This document shows, piece after piece, positions 25,138 through 33,824 of a DNA stretch of 48,548 nt. The translations under genes were made by a program, and so were the position numbers. This DNA is from an uncultured Eisenbergiella sp. (GTDB lineage Bacteria > Bacillota > Clostridia > Lachnospirales > Lachnospiraceae), in NCBI GenBank assembly GCA_947598825.1, contig CANQFM010000020.1, positions 1 through 48,548 on the forward strand, in the 5' to 3' direction. The notes beneath the pieces were generated by a model. That model saw only the letters and a program-made list of their open reading frames with translations. It did no database searches and had not been told where the DNA came from. Each line of letters starts with the position of its first letter. Position 1 is the first letter of the stretch.

Positions 25138-26157
25138 TTAGAACTGTTTTAAAAATCTCGCGTCGTTCTCATAAAGCAGGCGCATATCGTCGATCTCGTA
25201 TTTTAACAGCGTGATCCGCTCCAGCCCCACGCCAAAGGCGAAGCCGGAGTACTCCTTAGGATCGATGCCGCTCATGGTCAGCACCTTGGGATGCACCATC
25301 CCGCATCCCAGGATCTCGATCCAGCCGGAGCCCTTGCAGAAACGGCAGCCCTTGCCGCCGCACTTAAAGCAGCTTACATCCACCTCGGCGCTGGGTTCCG
25401 TAAAAGGAAAATGATGCGGCCTGAATTTCACCCTTGTCTCCTCCCCGAACAGTTCCCGGGCAAACTGGGCCAGCGTCCCTTTCAGATCCGCAAAGGTAAT
25501 GTTTTTATCGATGACCAGCCCCTCGATCTGATGGAACACCGGGGAATGGGTGGCGTCCACCTCGTCGGCGCGGTACACCCTGCCGGGAGCGATCATACGG
25601 ATGGGCAGCTTCCCCTTTTCCATGGTACGGACCTGTACGGGAGAAGTCTGGGTGCGCAGCACCACGTCCTCGTTGATGTAAAAGGTGTCCTGTTCATCCC
25701 GGGCCGGATGCCCTTTGGGCGTGTTGAGCGCTTCAAAATTGTAGTAATCCTTCTCCACCTCCGGGCCTTCCACCACCTCGTAGCCCATGCCCACGAAGAT
25801 GCGCTCCACTTCCTCCTGGACGATGGTATTGGGATGCCTGTGCCCCACCCGGTTTTTCTTCGCCGGCAGCGTCACGTCGATGACTTCGCTTTTGAGCCGG
25901 GCTTCCCGCAGAAGATCCTCCAGCTTCCCTTTTTCCTCTTCCAGAGCGCGTTCCAGCTCCGTGCGGACCTCATTGACCATCTGCCCCACCTTGGGCCGGT
26001 CAGAAGGCGCCACATCCTTCATTCCCTTTAAAAGTTCCGTCAGGACGCCCTTTTTCCCAAGAGCGCCGACCCTGACCTCATTGAGCCTTTCCAGGCTCCC
26101 GGACGTTCTGATCTGCTCAAGGACTTCCTCCCTGATCGCCGCCAGCTTTTCCTTCAT
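25138..26157 (-). CDS. pheS: Phenylalanyl-tRNA synthetase alpha subunit
   Basis: This is the 339-residue catalytic alpha chain of PheRS, charging tRNA-Phe. An N-terminal coiled coil (about 1-85) is followed by the class II core. Motif 2 region [40 protein letters not shown] and motif 3 [14 protein letters not shown] are intact. [18 protein letters not shown] segment gives four cysteines (a zinc-finger-like insert seen in many Firmicutes PheS). I chose the ATG at 26157 with AGGAG eight bases upstream; the longer frame runs into the T-box terminator. Confidence 0.97.
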   Translation of the reverse strand: MKEKLAAIREEVLEQIRTSGSLERLNEVRVGALGKKGVLTELLKGMKDVAPSDRPKVGQMVNEVRTELERALEEEKGKLEDLLREARLKSEVIDVTLPAKKNRVGHRHPNTIVQEEVERIFVGMGYEVVEGPEVEKDYYNFEALNTPKGHPARDEQDTFYINEDVVLRTQTSPVQVRTMEKGKLPIRMIAPGRVYRADEVDATHSPVFHQIEGLVIDKNITFADLKGTLAQFARELFGEETRVKFRPHHFPFTEPSAEVDVSCFKCGGKGCRFCKGSGWIEILGCGMVHPKVLTMSGIDPKEYSGFAFGVGLERITLLKYEIDDMRLLYENDARFLKQF

Positions 26158-26214
26158 TCTGATCTCCTTTCTCTTATGCGCATACCGGTTCTGTCCGCCG
26201 CCTGTTTTGCAGAC

Positions 26215-26481
26215 ATGCGCAAAAAATCCCCGGTTTATCTCTAAACCAGGGACGAAATAAAATTCCGCGGTACCACCCAGATTCCCGCCAAAACAGCGGG
26301 CACTCATTCATCGGCGTAACGTGCCTGCACGGTCCGGCTTCATCGCAGGATTTGGGCCGGACAGCTCCGGTGTGAAATTCGACGCTGCATCTTTACCCGG
26401 ACGCGCTCACAGCCAACGGCCCGTCCTCTCTGCAAGGGAAAATCCAACGCTACTGCCACCTTCACAGCTTTTTACACTATG
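26215..26481 (-). ncRNA. T-box leader (tRNA-Phe-sensing) of the pheST operon
   Basis: The minus strand carries the 15-base T-box core TGGGTGGTACCGCGG at 26265-26279. A terminator hairpin follows (26227-26251, arms around CTGGTTTA and TAAACCGG) ending in six T (plus A run 26221-26226). Stem I begins near 26480, with the AGAGAGGACGG region at about 26425. A UUC phenylalanine specifier lies at 26374-26376, followed by A. The leader starts about 8 bases after the promoter at 26488-26516. Uncharged tRNA-Phe should favour the antiterminator and read-through into pheS. Confidence 0.93.
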
Positions 26482-26487
26482 GAAATT

Positions 26488-26516
26488 ATTTTAAAAAAAC
26501 AGCTTCAAAAAGTCAA
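26488..26516 (-). promoter_or_regulatory. Promoter of the T-box/pheST operon
   Basis: On the minus strand TTGACT (26511-26516) and TAAAAT (26488-26493) are 17 bases apart, directly before the T-box leader and just after the end of the upstream membrane-protein gene. Confidence 0.75.
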
Positions 26517-26527
26517 GCACTATTTCT

Positions 26528-27337
26528 TCATTCCAGCTCGTGAGTGTTTAAGATCCGATTGATGTAAGCCCCCACCAGCAGAAGATACATACAAAAATAC
26601 ATCCAGAGCATGATCACCACAATGGCGGAAAGGCTGCCGTATATGCTCATGGAGTTAAAATGTTCCAGATAAAAGGAAAAGCCAAAGGAAAACAGATTCC
26701 AGGATACCGCAGTAAACATGGCCCCGAAAAACTGTCTGCGCACCTGCTGCCTGAAGTTGGGCACCCAGGCGTAGATCAGCATAAACGCGATGGTCAGAAT
26801 CCCCCAGGTGAAGATTGGCTTCAAATACAGCAAAAGATGCATAAAATCTATCAACACGGGAATATGCTGGCCCAAAAAACGCACCAGCGTATTGCCAAAC
26901 ACCATAAGCACCAGCGAAAGCAGCAGGATCACCAGCATGACAATGGTATGGAAACAGGCGATGATCCTGCGCACCAGATAATTGCGGTCCTCTTTTACGT
27001 CGTTGACCACGTTCAGTCCTGTCATCAGCGCCAGCATTCCTTTACCCGCGGACCACAGCGTGACGATGGCCGCGGCCCCCATGGTCCCCACCGTACTCGT
27101 ATATACGGATTCGATCAAAACCGTCAGAAGCGGCACCAGCGGGGCCGGCATCACCTGCACGGCGGCCAGCAGGTCCGTTTTCTCCAATGGCGTAAAGGGC
27201 AGGACGGAACAGATCAGGATGAGAATGGGGATCAGGGAAAGGAACATGAAGAACGCCGCGCTGGCCGCATAAGCGCTCACATTGGTATCCGACATATGCT
27301 TCGTAAATTTTTTTCCCGTCCAAATCAGTCTTATCAT
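26528..27337 (-). CDS. YihY/BrkB-family integral membrane protein
   Basis: This is a 269-residue polytopic protein of the YihY (formerly 'ribonuclease BN') family. About six spans are visible: AYAASAAFFMFLSLIPILIL, a VPLLTVLIESVYTSTVG loop, MGAAAIVTLWSAGKGMLAL, TIVMLVILLLSLVLMVFG, PIFTWGILTIAFMLIYAW and IYGSLSAIVVIMLWMYFCMY. The molecular role of the family is not settled (a transport or lipid-related function has been suggested); nuclease activity is not expected. It starts eight bases after the SpoIID-like gene stop with only a weak ribosome site, so coupling to that gene is likely. Confidence 0.88.
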   Translation of the reverse strand: MIRLIWTGKKFTKHMSDTNVSAYAASAAFFMFLSLIPILILICSVLPFTPLEKTDLLAAVQVMPAPLVPLLTVLIESVYTSTVGTMGAAAIVTLWSAGKGMLALMTGLNVVNDVKEDRNYLVRRIIACFHTIVMLVILLLSLVLMVFGNTLVRFLGQHIPVLIDFMHLLLYLKPIFTWGILTIAFMLIYAWVPNFRQQVRRQFFGAMFTAVSWNLFSFGFSFYLEHFNSMSIYGSLSAIVVIMLWMYFCMYLLLVGAYINRILNTHELE

Positions 27338-27344
27338 CTGCCCG

Positions 27345-29675
27345 TTAAACTCCCGTTCTTTTCTGATAAATATCGGCGATCCTGCAGCCGGGATAGAAAA
27401 AGGATAAGATCTCTTCCCCCGTCATTCCCGAAAGCGCCATCTGTCTGGCCCCGTTCTGCGAAAGCCCTATCCCGTGCCCGTAGCCGCCCCCGGAAAGGAC
27501 ATAACCTGTCACGAAACCATCGTTTTTTTTCGTTTCCAGGGTAAAAAATGCGCTGGGCAAAAGGGCGCCTACCTCTACCAGCGTTCCGTCCTGACGCTGC
27601 ACCTGGGTTGTGCCGTCGCACAGCACGCTTCGGACGGCATATTCGGTCCTGACCACCACAGTAGCCTTCTCGCCTGCGATCTGCAGCGTCCTGACCGCCC
27701 CGCCCGGCCCCTGTTCCAAAATCGTCAGATCCCGTATTCTCCCCAGGGAGGGCGGCGTCTGGGAGAGCAGCGTCCCCTCTGCCGTCTGCGTCAGCACGCA
27801 GGCGGCGTTGGCCCGGAAACTGGATAAAAGGGCCTGTTCTAACCGTTCTGCCGAAAAAGCATCCACCTCATAACGCCAGCGAAACCACGACTCCTCCTGC
27901 TCAAAATACCCGTCCTGGTCCCCGATCTTAAAAGAAGTCAGGTACGGGCAGGCATCGGCCCCGTCCTCCTGCCATACGGAAAGATCCGTTCCAAATCCAC
28001 AGGAGGTAGAGTAGTAATATGCCTGTGCCACCTGGTCCTGATAAAAAAGCGTCTCCCCGCTGGTCAGGCGCGCCGCCTGGGTACACTGGGCATATTCTCC
28101 GATGTTATTATACACCTGATCGCTCACGCTGTCATCCAAATGTGCGCCGAGTTCGGGAATTCCCGCGTGCTGCATCTTCCCATAGGCATAGGTCCTGGCG
28201 CATACCGCCTGGCTTTTTAAAGCCTCCAGCGGATAGGAGGCGGGCATCTCGCTGGGGATCACCGCGTATAAATACTCCTCCAGCAAAAGCTCGTTGACCA
28301 TCGCGATCCCGTCCTTTGTGCGATACAGCTCTATTTTCCCCCGATAGGACGGGGCGCCCTGGGCCCGCTTGAGGTTTCGCACACAGATCTTTCCGGTCAG
28401 CACGTCCGGCGACACATAAAGCCTGTCGTCAGACCCGAACAGATCGCTGTCTGCATCCACCGCCAGCGTCTCCCCTGTGCCCAACCGGCTGCGCTGCCAC
28501 TCTCCGTCCACCAGGGCGCTCACCGTACAGTCGCAGTCCGGCTCCAGCTCTACCCGCTGATGAAACCGTCCGCTATAGCCGGAATTTCGGATCAGCACTC
28601 GGATCGTCTCCATGTCCGGCCTGCAAACCGCCAGACCTGCTTCTATCCTGCCGTCCTTTACCACAAAATCCGTGCAGGCTTCTCCCAGCGCCAGATCCTC
28701 CTTTTGCAGATCGGCCAGTCCTTCATAGAGACGGTATATTTTCAGATCCTCTGAAAAGGGCAAAAAACCATGGCCTTCCACTTCCGCCCCTTCCGCCAAA
28801 ACCCGCAGCAGACGCCCCGAGATCCGGTCCTGCTTCAGATCCAGCCGCGTCACCGCGCCCCCTTCCAGGGTCAGATCTGCCACCTGTTCTATACACGAAA
28901 GCCCTTCCGCCTGCGCCGATATTGGAACCAAAAAGGCATATCCGTTCCAAAAGCATTCCGCCTGGCCGTCCTGTGCCTCGATCACCCAAACATTTTTCCA
29001 AAAAAGGCGCGCCTCCTGTATGTCCCGCACCGCATATAGCTCCCTGTCCCTGGCCACAACAGCTACTTCCTGAAACCGGGCCTCCTGCGTCAAAAGCCGG
29101 TCCGTATTGGTCCAGTAAACGCCTTCTTGGGTCAGGACCTGCCGCTCCTGTAAAGGGTTGGCGTTTCCGTCTGTCACCTGGCTTCCGCCGGCATACACCG
29201 TGATCTGCGCATCCTGGATCGCTCCCTGCGGATCATAGACGGGCCGCAGGCGGTCAAACCATAAATACCAGATCCTGGCTTCCAGCGTTCCCGTTTCCTG
29301 CCCTGTCAGCGTCCCGGCAAGTTCCCGGCTGGTTTCATCCGGGAAAAATTCCAGGATCCGCTTTGCCTGCGCGCCGGTCAGATACCCATCGGCCTGCGCG
29401 TCCATTGCATAAAGCTCCTGCAAAAGCTGCCCTGCCCCGGGATCCTGGGCCGTATCCAAAAGAAGCCATGCCAGATTTCCCGCTTCCTGCAAAGAAATTT
29501 TCTCCTGTCCTGCCCCCTCCTGCCGGGGAACGATCTGAACCATCGTATTTTTTAACAGCCACATAAGCAGTGCGCAGCCGCATAAAATGAGAGCCGCCCT
29601 GAGGATCAGGCCGGCCCTTCGTCCTTCTTTTTCTTCTTTCCGGCCCCCGAATATGTAACGTTTTCCCGTCGGCAA
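27345..29675 (-). CDS. Membrane-anchored SpoIID/LytB-domain protein with a long N-terminal region
   Basis: This is a protein of about 776 residues. One N-terminal membrane anchor (LILRAALILCGCALLMWLL, about 22-41) is followed by about 450 extracytoplasmic residues of unclear fold. The C-terminal SpoIID domain (about 480-760) has the lytic-transglycosylase-type glutamate segment LLLEEYLYAVIPSEMP, the STSCGFGTDLSVW cysteine/metal region and GGGYGHGIGLSQNGARQMA. SpoIID itself cleaves glycan strands during spore engulfment, but this protein is over twice that length, so a paralogous wall function is likely. The start is uncertain: AAGGAGGTG precedes a TTG at 29675 closely. The longer frame up to 29876 runs into the candidate 6S RNA. 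Confidence 0.8.
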   Translation of the reverse strand: MPTGKRYIFGGRKEEKEGRRAGLILRAALILCGCALLMWLLKNTMVQIVPRQEGAGQEKISLQEAGNLAWLLLDTAQDPGAGQLLQELYAMDAQADGYLTGAQAKRILEFFPDETSRELAGTLTGQETGTLEARIWYLWFDRLRPVYDPQGAIQDAQITVYAGGSQVTDGNANPLQERQVLTQEGVYWTNTDRLLTQEARFQEVAVVARDRELYAVRDIQEARLFWKNVWVIEAQDGQAECFWNGYAFLVPISAQAEGLSCIEQVADLTLEGGAVTRLDLKQDRISGRLLRVLAEGAEVEGHGFLPFSEDLKIYRLYEGLADLQKEDLALGEACTDFVVKDGRIEAGLAVCRPDMETIRVLIRNSGYSGRFHQRVELEPDCDCTVSALVDGEWQRSRLGTGETLAVDADSDLFGSDDRLYVSPDVLTGKICVRNLKRAQGAPSYRGKIELYRTKDGIAMVNELLLEEYLYAVIPSEMPASYPLEALKSQAVCARTYAYGKMQHAGIPELGAHLDDSVSDQVYNNIGEYAQCTQAARLTSGETLFYQDQVAQAYYYSTSCGFGTDLSVWQEDGADACPYLTSFKIGDQDGYFEQEESWFRWRYEVDAFSAERLEQALLSSFRANAACVLTQTAEGTLLSQTPPSLGRIRDLTILEQGPGGAVRTLQIAGEKATVVVRTEYAVRSVLCDGTTQVQRQDGTLVEVGALLPSAFFTLETKKNDGFVTGYVLSGGGYGHGIGLSQNGARQMALSGMTGEEILSFFYPGCRIADIYQKRTGV

Positions 29676-29746
29676 ACACCTCCTTCTCCGACTTTTCAAA
29701 CGCCCTCTGCCCGGTCTGATGCCATAAAACGCCCCGGGCGCACCAC

Positions 29747-29966
29747 TAGATAAAGGGCAGCCCTTCTGGACTGCCCTTTTTCTTTCGTATCCCCAAAATG
29801 ACGCCCTCCGTCTTCTGACTCCTAGCCTAAGCCAGGTGGGTAACCGCAACCGGCGCTTCTGCCTTCCCCTGCGCAATGGGGGCCTGACATCTACCCGGCA
29901 ATATAGGAATCCCGTTTAAAGTAAATGTAGGTTCAAAACGACAGAGGTAATCGTTCATTTCAGGTT
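29747..29966 (-). ncRNA. ssrS: Candidate 6S RNA
   Basis: This is a non-coding transcript of about 220 nt on the minus strand, with a strong TATAAT promoter at 29973-30001 and a terminator-like hairpin at 29752-29779. The ends pair into a long rod: CCTGAAATG (5' side) with CATTTTGG, and CCTCTGTC with GACGGAGG (8 pairs). Inner hairpins include ACATTTAC/GTAGATGT and CCTGGC-TTAG-GCTAGG. The GCGGTTACCCACCTGG stretch and overall layout resemble 6S RNAs as I remember them from Clostridia. 6S RNA mimics an open promoter and sequesters sigma-A RNA polymerase. The identification is from recall and hand-folding, so it needs an Rfam RF00013 covariance check. Confidence 0.6.
29752..29779. terminator. Hairpin terminator at the end of the candidate 6S RNA
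   Basis: AAAGGGCAG (29752-29760) pairs perfectly with CTGCCCTTT (29771-29779). The T-run is longer on the plus strand (TTTTTCTTT) than on the minus strand (TTTATCT), so it may work in both directions. Confidence 0.65.
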
Positions 29967-29972
29967 ATTTCT

Positions 29973-30001
29973 ATTATATCCAATCTCCGCACAAAAAACA
30001 A
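29973..30001 (-). promoter_or_regulatory. Promoter of the candidate 6S RNA
   Basis: On the minus strand TTGTTT (29996-30001), a 17-base spacer and a perfect TATAAT (29973-29978) precede the ncRNA by about 7 bases. No start codon with a ribosome site lies in the 200 bases beyond it, which supports a non-coding product. Confidence 0.7.
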
Positions 30002-30020
30002 CAGCAAAATAAAACCAGCA

Positions 30021-31457
30021 TTATTTCGCGCCGCTTCCCTTAAAAACCTGCAGAACGGTCTTCAACAGGATCTTAATATCCAGCAGAAATGACCAATTAT
30101 CGATATATTCCACATCCAGCTTCACGATCTCTTCAAAATCCGTGATATCGCTTCTGCCGCTGACCTGCCACATCCCTGTGAGCCCGGGCCTGAAGCTCAG
30201 ACGCTTTTTGTGATAGGGGCTGTACTGGGAAAATTCATCCAGCGTAGGCGGCCTCGTCCCCACAAGGCTCATATCCCCTTTTAAAATATTGAGAAACTGG
30301 GGAAATTCATCCAGGCTCGTCCGCCGCAAAAATTTACCGATTTTGGTGATCCTGGGATCGTTCTCCATCTTGAACATCAGGCCGTTCATCTCATTCTGGG
30401 CCATCAGCTCTTTTTTTCGTTCCTCCGCGTCCGCGTACATGGAGCGGAATTTGTACATTTTAAAAATACGGCCGTTGCGCCCGACCCGCTTCTGGGCAAA
30501 AAAGACCGGCCCCGGAGATTCCAGCTTGATCAGGGGGGCCAGAACCACCGTCAGGACTGCCAGGATCACGCAGCCCACCGCAGCGCCCGCCAGATCTAAA
30601 AGACGTTTGAGCATGACCTGGCCCACCGGCACTACCCGGTTCGCATAAGTGACCGTGTAAAACCGCCCGAACTGGGAAAGTTCTTTCTGCCTTGCGCCGT
30701 TTAATTCCGGGACAGGAATGCTGTAGTGGATGGTAATGCCCATTTCCGCCAGGATCTCCATCACGTCCTGCAGCTTAAATCCTTTTTTCCCGATCCTGTT
30801 TTCCTTTTCCTGTACGGCTACGATCACCTCGTCCAGGGAAGAGGATTTGCAGTAATCCACCAGCAGATCCGCGCTGCAGGCCACCGGAAGGCCCTCGAAC
30901 TCATTTTCCTTTCCTTTACCGTCAACGATGACAATACCTGTCATTTCATAGCTGTAATCCTTCATCCGCAGCATGTCGTCCGCCAGCGCCTGCGCATTCT
31001 GCATGTCCGCCACCAACAGCATCTTCCTTGTCTCGCCAAAGTAGCGGTACAGGGCCGGCAGCGCCAGTTTCCACAACTGATGCACACAGAACATGGCAAG
31101 ACAATCCAGGATCAGGAAATAGAAAAACACCAGCCTCGAATACGCTTCCAGCAGGTTCAGGAAGTACAGGATCACCGCAGTGCCCGCAAACAATATGATG
31201 TTATTGCGTAAAATATGGATCAGCTCATGCAGCGGCCCCCGCAGGAACATGTTGCGGTTCAGGTTTCGGAACAGATTCATGGCCAGAAAAACCGTCAGGC
31301 TCGCCCCGAGCAGCATCCCGAAATCCATCCGGATATCGTCGCTGGAAAAAAGACGGCCGTTCCGGATATAGTTGGCCAGAATAAGGCTGACAGTAATACA
31401 GATACAGTCCAACAGCAATATGATCAGATTTTGCAGCCGCGATCTCTTCTGGTACAT
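30021..31457 (-). CDS. Polyprenyl-phosphate sugar-phosphate transferase (priming glycosyltransferase)
   Basis: This is a 478-residue membrane enzyme of the WbaP/CpsE type. About four N-terminal spans (first 120 residues) and a CoA-binding-like central domain (MLLVADMQNAQALADDMLRM) precede the catalytic C terminus. There a hairpin membrane helix (AVGCVILAVLTVVLAPLIKL) is followed by SPGPVFFAQKRVGRNGRIFK, the DE-type motif RRTSLDEFPQFLNILKGDMS, VGTRPP and RPGLTGMWQVSGRSD. It places the first sugar-1-phosphate on undecaprenyl phosphate to begin a capsular or exopolysaccharide repeat. It is the last gene of the GDP-fucose cassette, 51 bases after manA. No other glycosyltransferase or flippase lies in the window, so the rest of the pathway must be elsewhere. 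Confidence 0.92.
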   Translation of the reverse strand: MYQKRSRLQNLIILLLDCICITVSLILANYIRNGRLFSSDDIRMDFGMLLGASLTVFLAMNLFRNLNRNMFLRGPLHELIHILRNNIILFAGTAVILYFLNLLEAYSRLVFFYFLILDCLAMFCVHQLWKLALPALYRYFGETRKMLLVADMQNAQALADDMLRMKDYSYEMTGIVIVDGKGKENEFEGLPVACSADLLVDYCKSSSLDEVIVAVQEKENRIGKKGFKLQDVMEILAEMGITIHYSIPVPELNGARQKELSQFGRFYTVTYANRVVPVGQVMLKRLLDLAGAAVGCVILAVLTVVLAPLIKLESPGPVFFAQKRVGRNGRIFKMYKFRSMYADAEERKKELMAQNEMNGLMFKMENDPRITKIGKFLRRTSLDEFPQFLNILKGDMSLVGTRPPTLDEFSQYSPYHKKRLSFRPGLTGMWQVSGRSDITDFEEIVKLDVEYIDNWSFLLDIKILLKTVLQVFKGSGAK

Positions 31458-31508
31458 AACAACAGACTCCTTTTTAAAGTATCTTTTCCGTCGGTCATAT
31501 ACGGCGTT

Positions 31509-32516
31509 TCAACAGCCCACCACCAACATCTGGGCGCGGCCGTGGATCGTAAATGGCACGGAATTGGCGGGCACGAAAATACAGTCCCCGCGGAAAAAGC
31601 CGATCCCACGGCCCCTTATGCCCGAAAGCGTACCGCAGCCCGCAGTACACAAAAAAACCTGAAAGGAATTGCTTCCGGTGCGAAACTGCGCCATCTCCCG
31701 GCACCGCTCCGTATTGACCAAAAGCCGCTCCACCTGGAAATAGCGGCACCGGCACAACAGCTCCGTCGCGTACCCTTTTCTGTACCGCAGCACGCGCATC
31801 GGCTGCCTGGGCTGCGCGCTGCCCTTTAAATTGGCCACTTCCAGGGCTTTTTCAATCTGCAGCGGCCGCTTTGCGCCGTTTTTATCGACTCTGTCGTAAT
31901 CGTACATCCGGTAAGTGAGGTTGGAGTTTTCCTGGATCTCCGCAATCAGCGCCCCTGCGCCGATCGCATGGACCGTTCCCGCCTCGATATAAAAGACATC
32001 GTCCTTTTTGATCTGTACCCTCTGGAGGTATTTTCCCACGGTGCCTTCCCGTAGACTTTTTTCCAACGTTTTCAGATCCATATCCCGATGGAAGCCATAA
32101 ATCAGACGGGCATCCTTTTTGGCGTCGAGGACATACCACATTTCCGTTTTTCCCAGGGCGCCGTTTTCATGAAGCCGGGCGTAGGCGTCGTCAGGATGTA
32201 CCTGTACCGACAGATCCTGCTTTGCGTCGATGAATTTGATCAAAATCGGCAGCTCCCCTTCTGTCCTGGGATGGGTGCCCAGAAATTCCGGATGCTCCCT
32301 GAGTACCTCGGCCAGGGTCATGCCCTTAAATCCGCCGCTGGCCACCACGCTTGGCCCGTCCGGATGAGTAGAGCATTCCCAGGTCTCCGCCAGCGGCTCC
32401 ATATCGATCCCCTTGGCGAAATCGTCGTTTAAGCGGTTTCCTCCCCAAAGATAATCTTTTCCCGCAGGGCTTAACAAAAACGGCTTATTCTTCCAGTTCA
32501 TACTTTTTTTTGTCAT
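31509..32516 (-). CDS. manA: Mannose-6-phosphate isomerase (type I, class I-like)
   Basis: This is a 335-residue zinc-dependent phosphomannose isomerase, converting fructose-6-phosphate to mannose-6-phosphate for GDP-mannose. The zinc and active-site segments are VQVHPDDAYARLHENG, GKTEMWYVLDAKKDA and YIEAGTVHAIGAGALIAEIQ. A second cupin half continues to the end. The start is best placed at the ATG 32516, since GGGAG of the overlapping manC end lies about 10 bases upstream; a GTG at 32522 and an ATG at 32501 are alternatives. It overlaps manC by about 30 bases, indicating coupling. Confidence 0.93.
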   Translation of the reverse strand: MTKKSMNWKNKPFLLSPAGKDYLWGGNRLNDDFAKGIDMEPLAETWECSTHPDGPSVVASGGFKGMTLAEVLREHPEFLGTHPRTEGELPILIKFIDAKQDLSVQVHPDDAYARLHENGALGKTEMWYVLDAKKDARLIYGFHRDMDLKTLEKSLREGTVGKYLQRVQIKKDDVFYIEAGTVHAIGAGALIAEIQENSNLTYRMYDYDRVDKNGAKRPLQIEKALEVANLKGSAQPRQPMRVLRYRKGYATELLCRCRYFQVERLLVNTERCREMAQFRTGSNSFQVFLCTAGCGTLSGIRGRGIGFFRGDCIFVPANSVPFTIHGRAQMLVVGC

Positions 32517-33801
32517 GGACACTGATCTCCCTGCCCAGTTGAACTTCGATCATCTTCAATTCCGTATCCGCGATAACCGTATGGCGGCAGCCCGCCTGCA
32601 TCGTGACCACATCGCCGGCGGAAACGGGCTGTTCCATCCCGTCCACGATCGTCCTGCCGCGTCCGGCGATGACCGTCCAGACTTCATCGCGCCTCTCGTG
32701 GCTGTGATAGTTCATGCTCCGGCCCGGATTCAGCGTCACCTTGATAGTCATACTCTCCGCCTCCACGTCCATGACCCGGAAACTCCCCCAGGACTTGTCC
32801 GCGAACATGATTTTCTGATCCATCCGCTCCACATAGGGCATGATATAACTCGAACTCTCTTTATCGGAAACCAAAATTCCCTCGGGGCTGGCCGAAACCA
32901 CCACATCCGAAAGCCCCATACAAAGAACCGGGACGTCCAGTTCGTTGATCACATGCACATTATTACAGGAACTATCCAGCACCGCGCTGCCTACGCTCGG
33001 CTCCTCCATCGCCTCCGTCAGCGTATTCCAGGTGCCGAGATCCTTCCATTCCCCGCCAAACCGCAGCACGAAGAGATCGCGTTCCTTTTCCGCGACCGCA
33101 TGATCAAAGCTGATGCTTTCCAGGGTTTCATATTGGGAAAAAAGATCGTCGTAATCCGTAAATTCGATTTTTTCATGGGCGCGATCCAGGAGATACCCAA
33201 GCTGGGACGCGAAGACCCCGCCGTTCCACAGCCCGCCCTGCCGGATATAATCGGCCGCCTGCTTTGCCGCCGGTTTTTCCCAAAACCCCGTCACCCGGCT
33301 GACCTCCTTTTCATCGGCGGGCAGGATATACCCGTATTTTTCGCTGGGATAGGAAGGAGCGATCCCCAACAGCAGCAGCTTCGCCATCCCCTCTCGCGCC
33401 ATCTCTCCCAGGCGGATGACGGCCTCAAAATAACTCTGGTCCGCAAAGGAATCCACGGGGCAGACCACCACCGCCTCTTCCCTTTCGATATGCCTTCTGT
33501 CGTGCAGCCAGGCGGCCGCCAGGGCGATGGCCGGAAAAGTATCCCGCCGGCAGGGTTCTACGCAAAGATCCGTCTGGGCGCCCAACTGATTGTGAATAGC
33601 TGACACCTGAGCCTTGGAAGTGGCAATCGTAATACCGGCTTTCGGATCCGCTTCCCGGATCTGCCGGTATACCCGCTGCAGCATGGATTCATAGGAACCG
33701 GCTTCTGTCTGAAACAGTTTAATGAACTGCTTGGAACGGACGTCATTGGACAGCGGCCAAAGCCGCTTGCCGGAGCCGCCCGACAGTAATATGATGTTCA
33801 T
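32485..33801 (-). CDS. manC: Mannose-1-phosphate guanylyltransferase
   Basis: This is a 438-residue GDP-mannose pyrophosphorylase. The nucleotidyltransferase signature LLSGGSGKRLWPLSND opens the protein, with EKYGYILP and the FWEKP motif in the sugar-binding region. The C-terminal cupin (MNYHSHERRDEVWTVIAGRG) resembles the second domain of ManC/AlgA, but I see no clear isomerase signature and a separate manA follows. It makes GDP-mannose for gmd. The ATG at 33801 has GGAG eight bases upstream. A phosphomannomutase is not encoded in the window. Confidence 0.93.
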   Translation of the reverse strand: MNIILLSGGSGKRLWPLSNDVRSKQFIKLFQTEAGSYESMLQRVYRQIREADPKAGITIATSKAQVSAIHNQLGAQTDLCVEPCRRDTFPAIALAAAWLHDRRHIEREEAVVVCPVDSFADQSYFEAVIRLGEMAREGMAKLLLLGIAPSYPSEKYGYILPADEKEVSRVTGFWEKPAAKQAADYIRQGGLWNGGVFASQLGYLLDRAHEKIEFTDYDDLFSQYETLESISFDHAVAEKERDLFVLRFGGEWKDLGTWNTLTEAMEEPSVGSAVLDSSCNNVHVINELDVPVLCMGLSDVVVSASPEGILVSDKESSSYIMPYVERMDQKIMFADKSWGSFRVMDVEAESMTIKVTLNPGRSMNYHSHERRDEVWTVIAGRGRTIVDGMEQPVSAGDVVTMQAGCRHTVIADTELKMIEVQLGREISVHDKKKYELEE

Positions 33802-33824
33802 AGTCTTCTCCAAAAAACAGATCT

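Noticed and set aside
29676-29876. N-terminal 67-residue extension of the SpoIID-domain protein
   Set aside because: It is Arg-rich and non-protein-like, and it lies within the candidate 6S RNA and its terminator.
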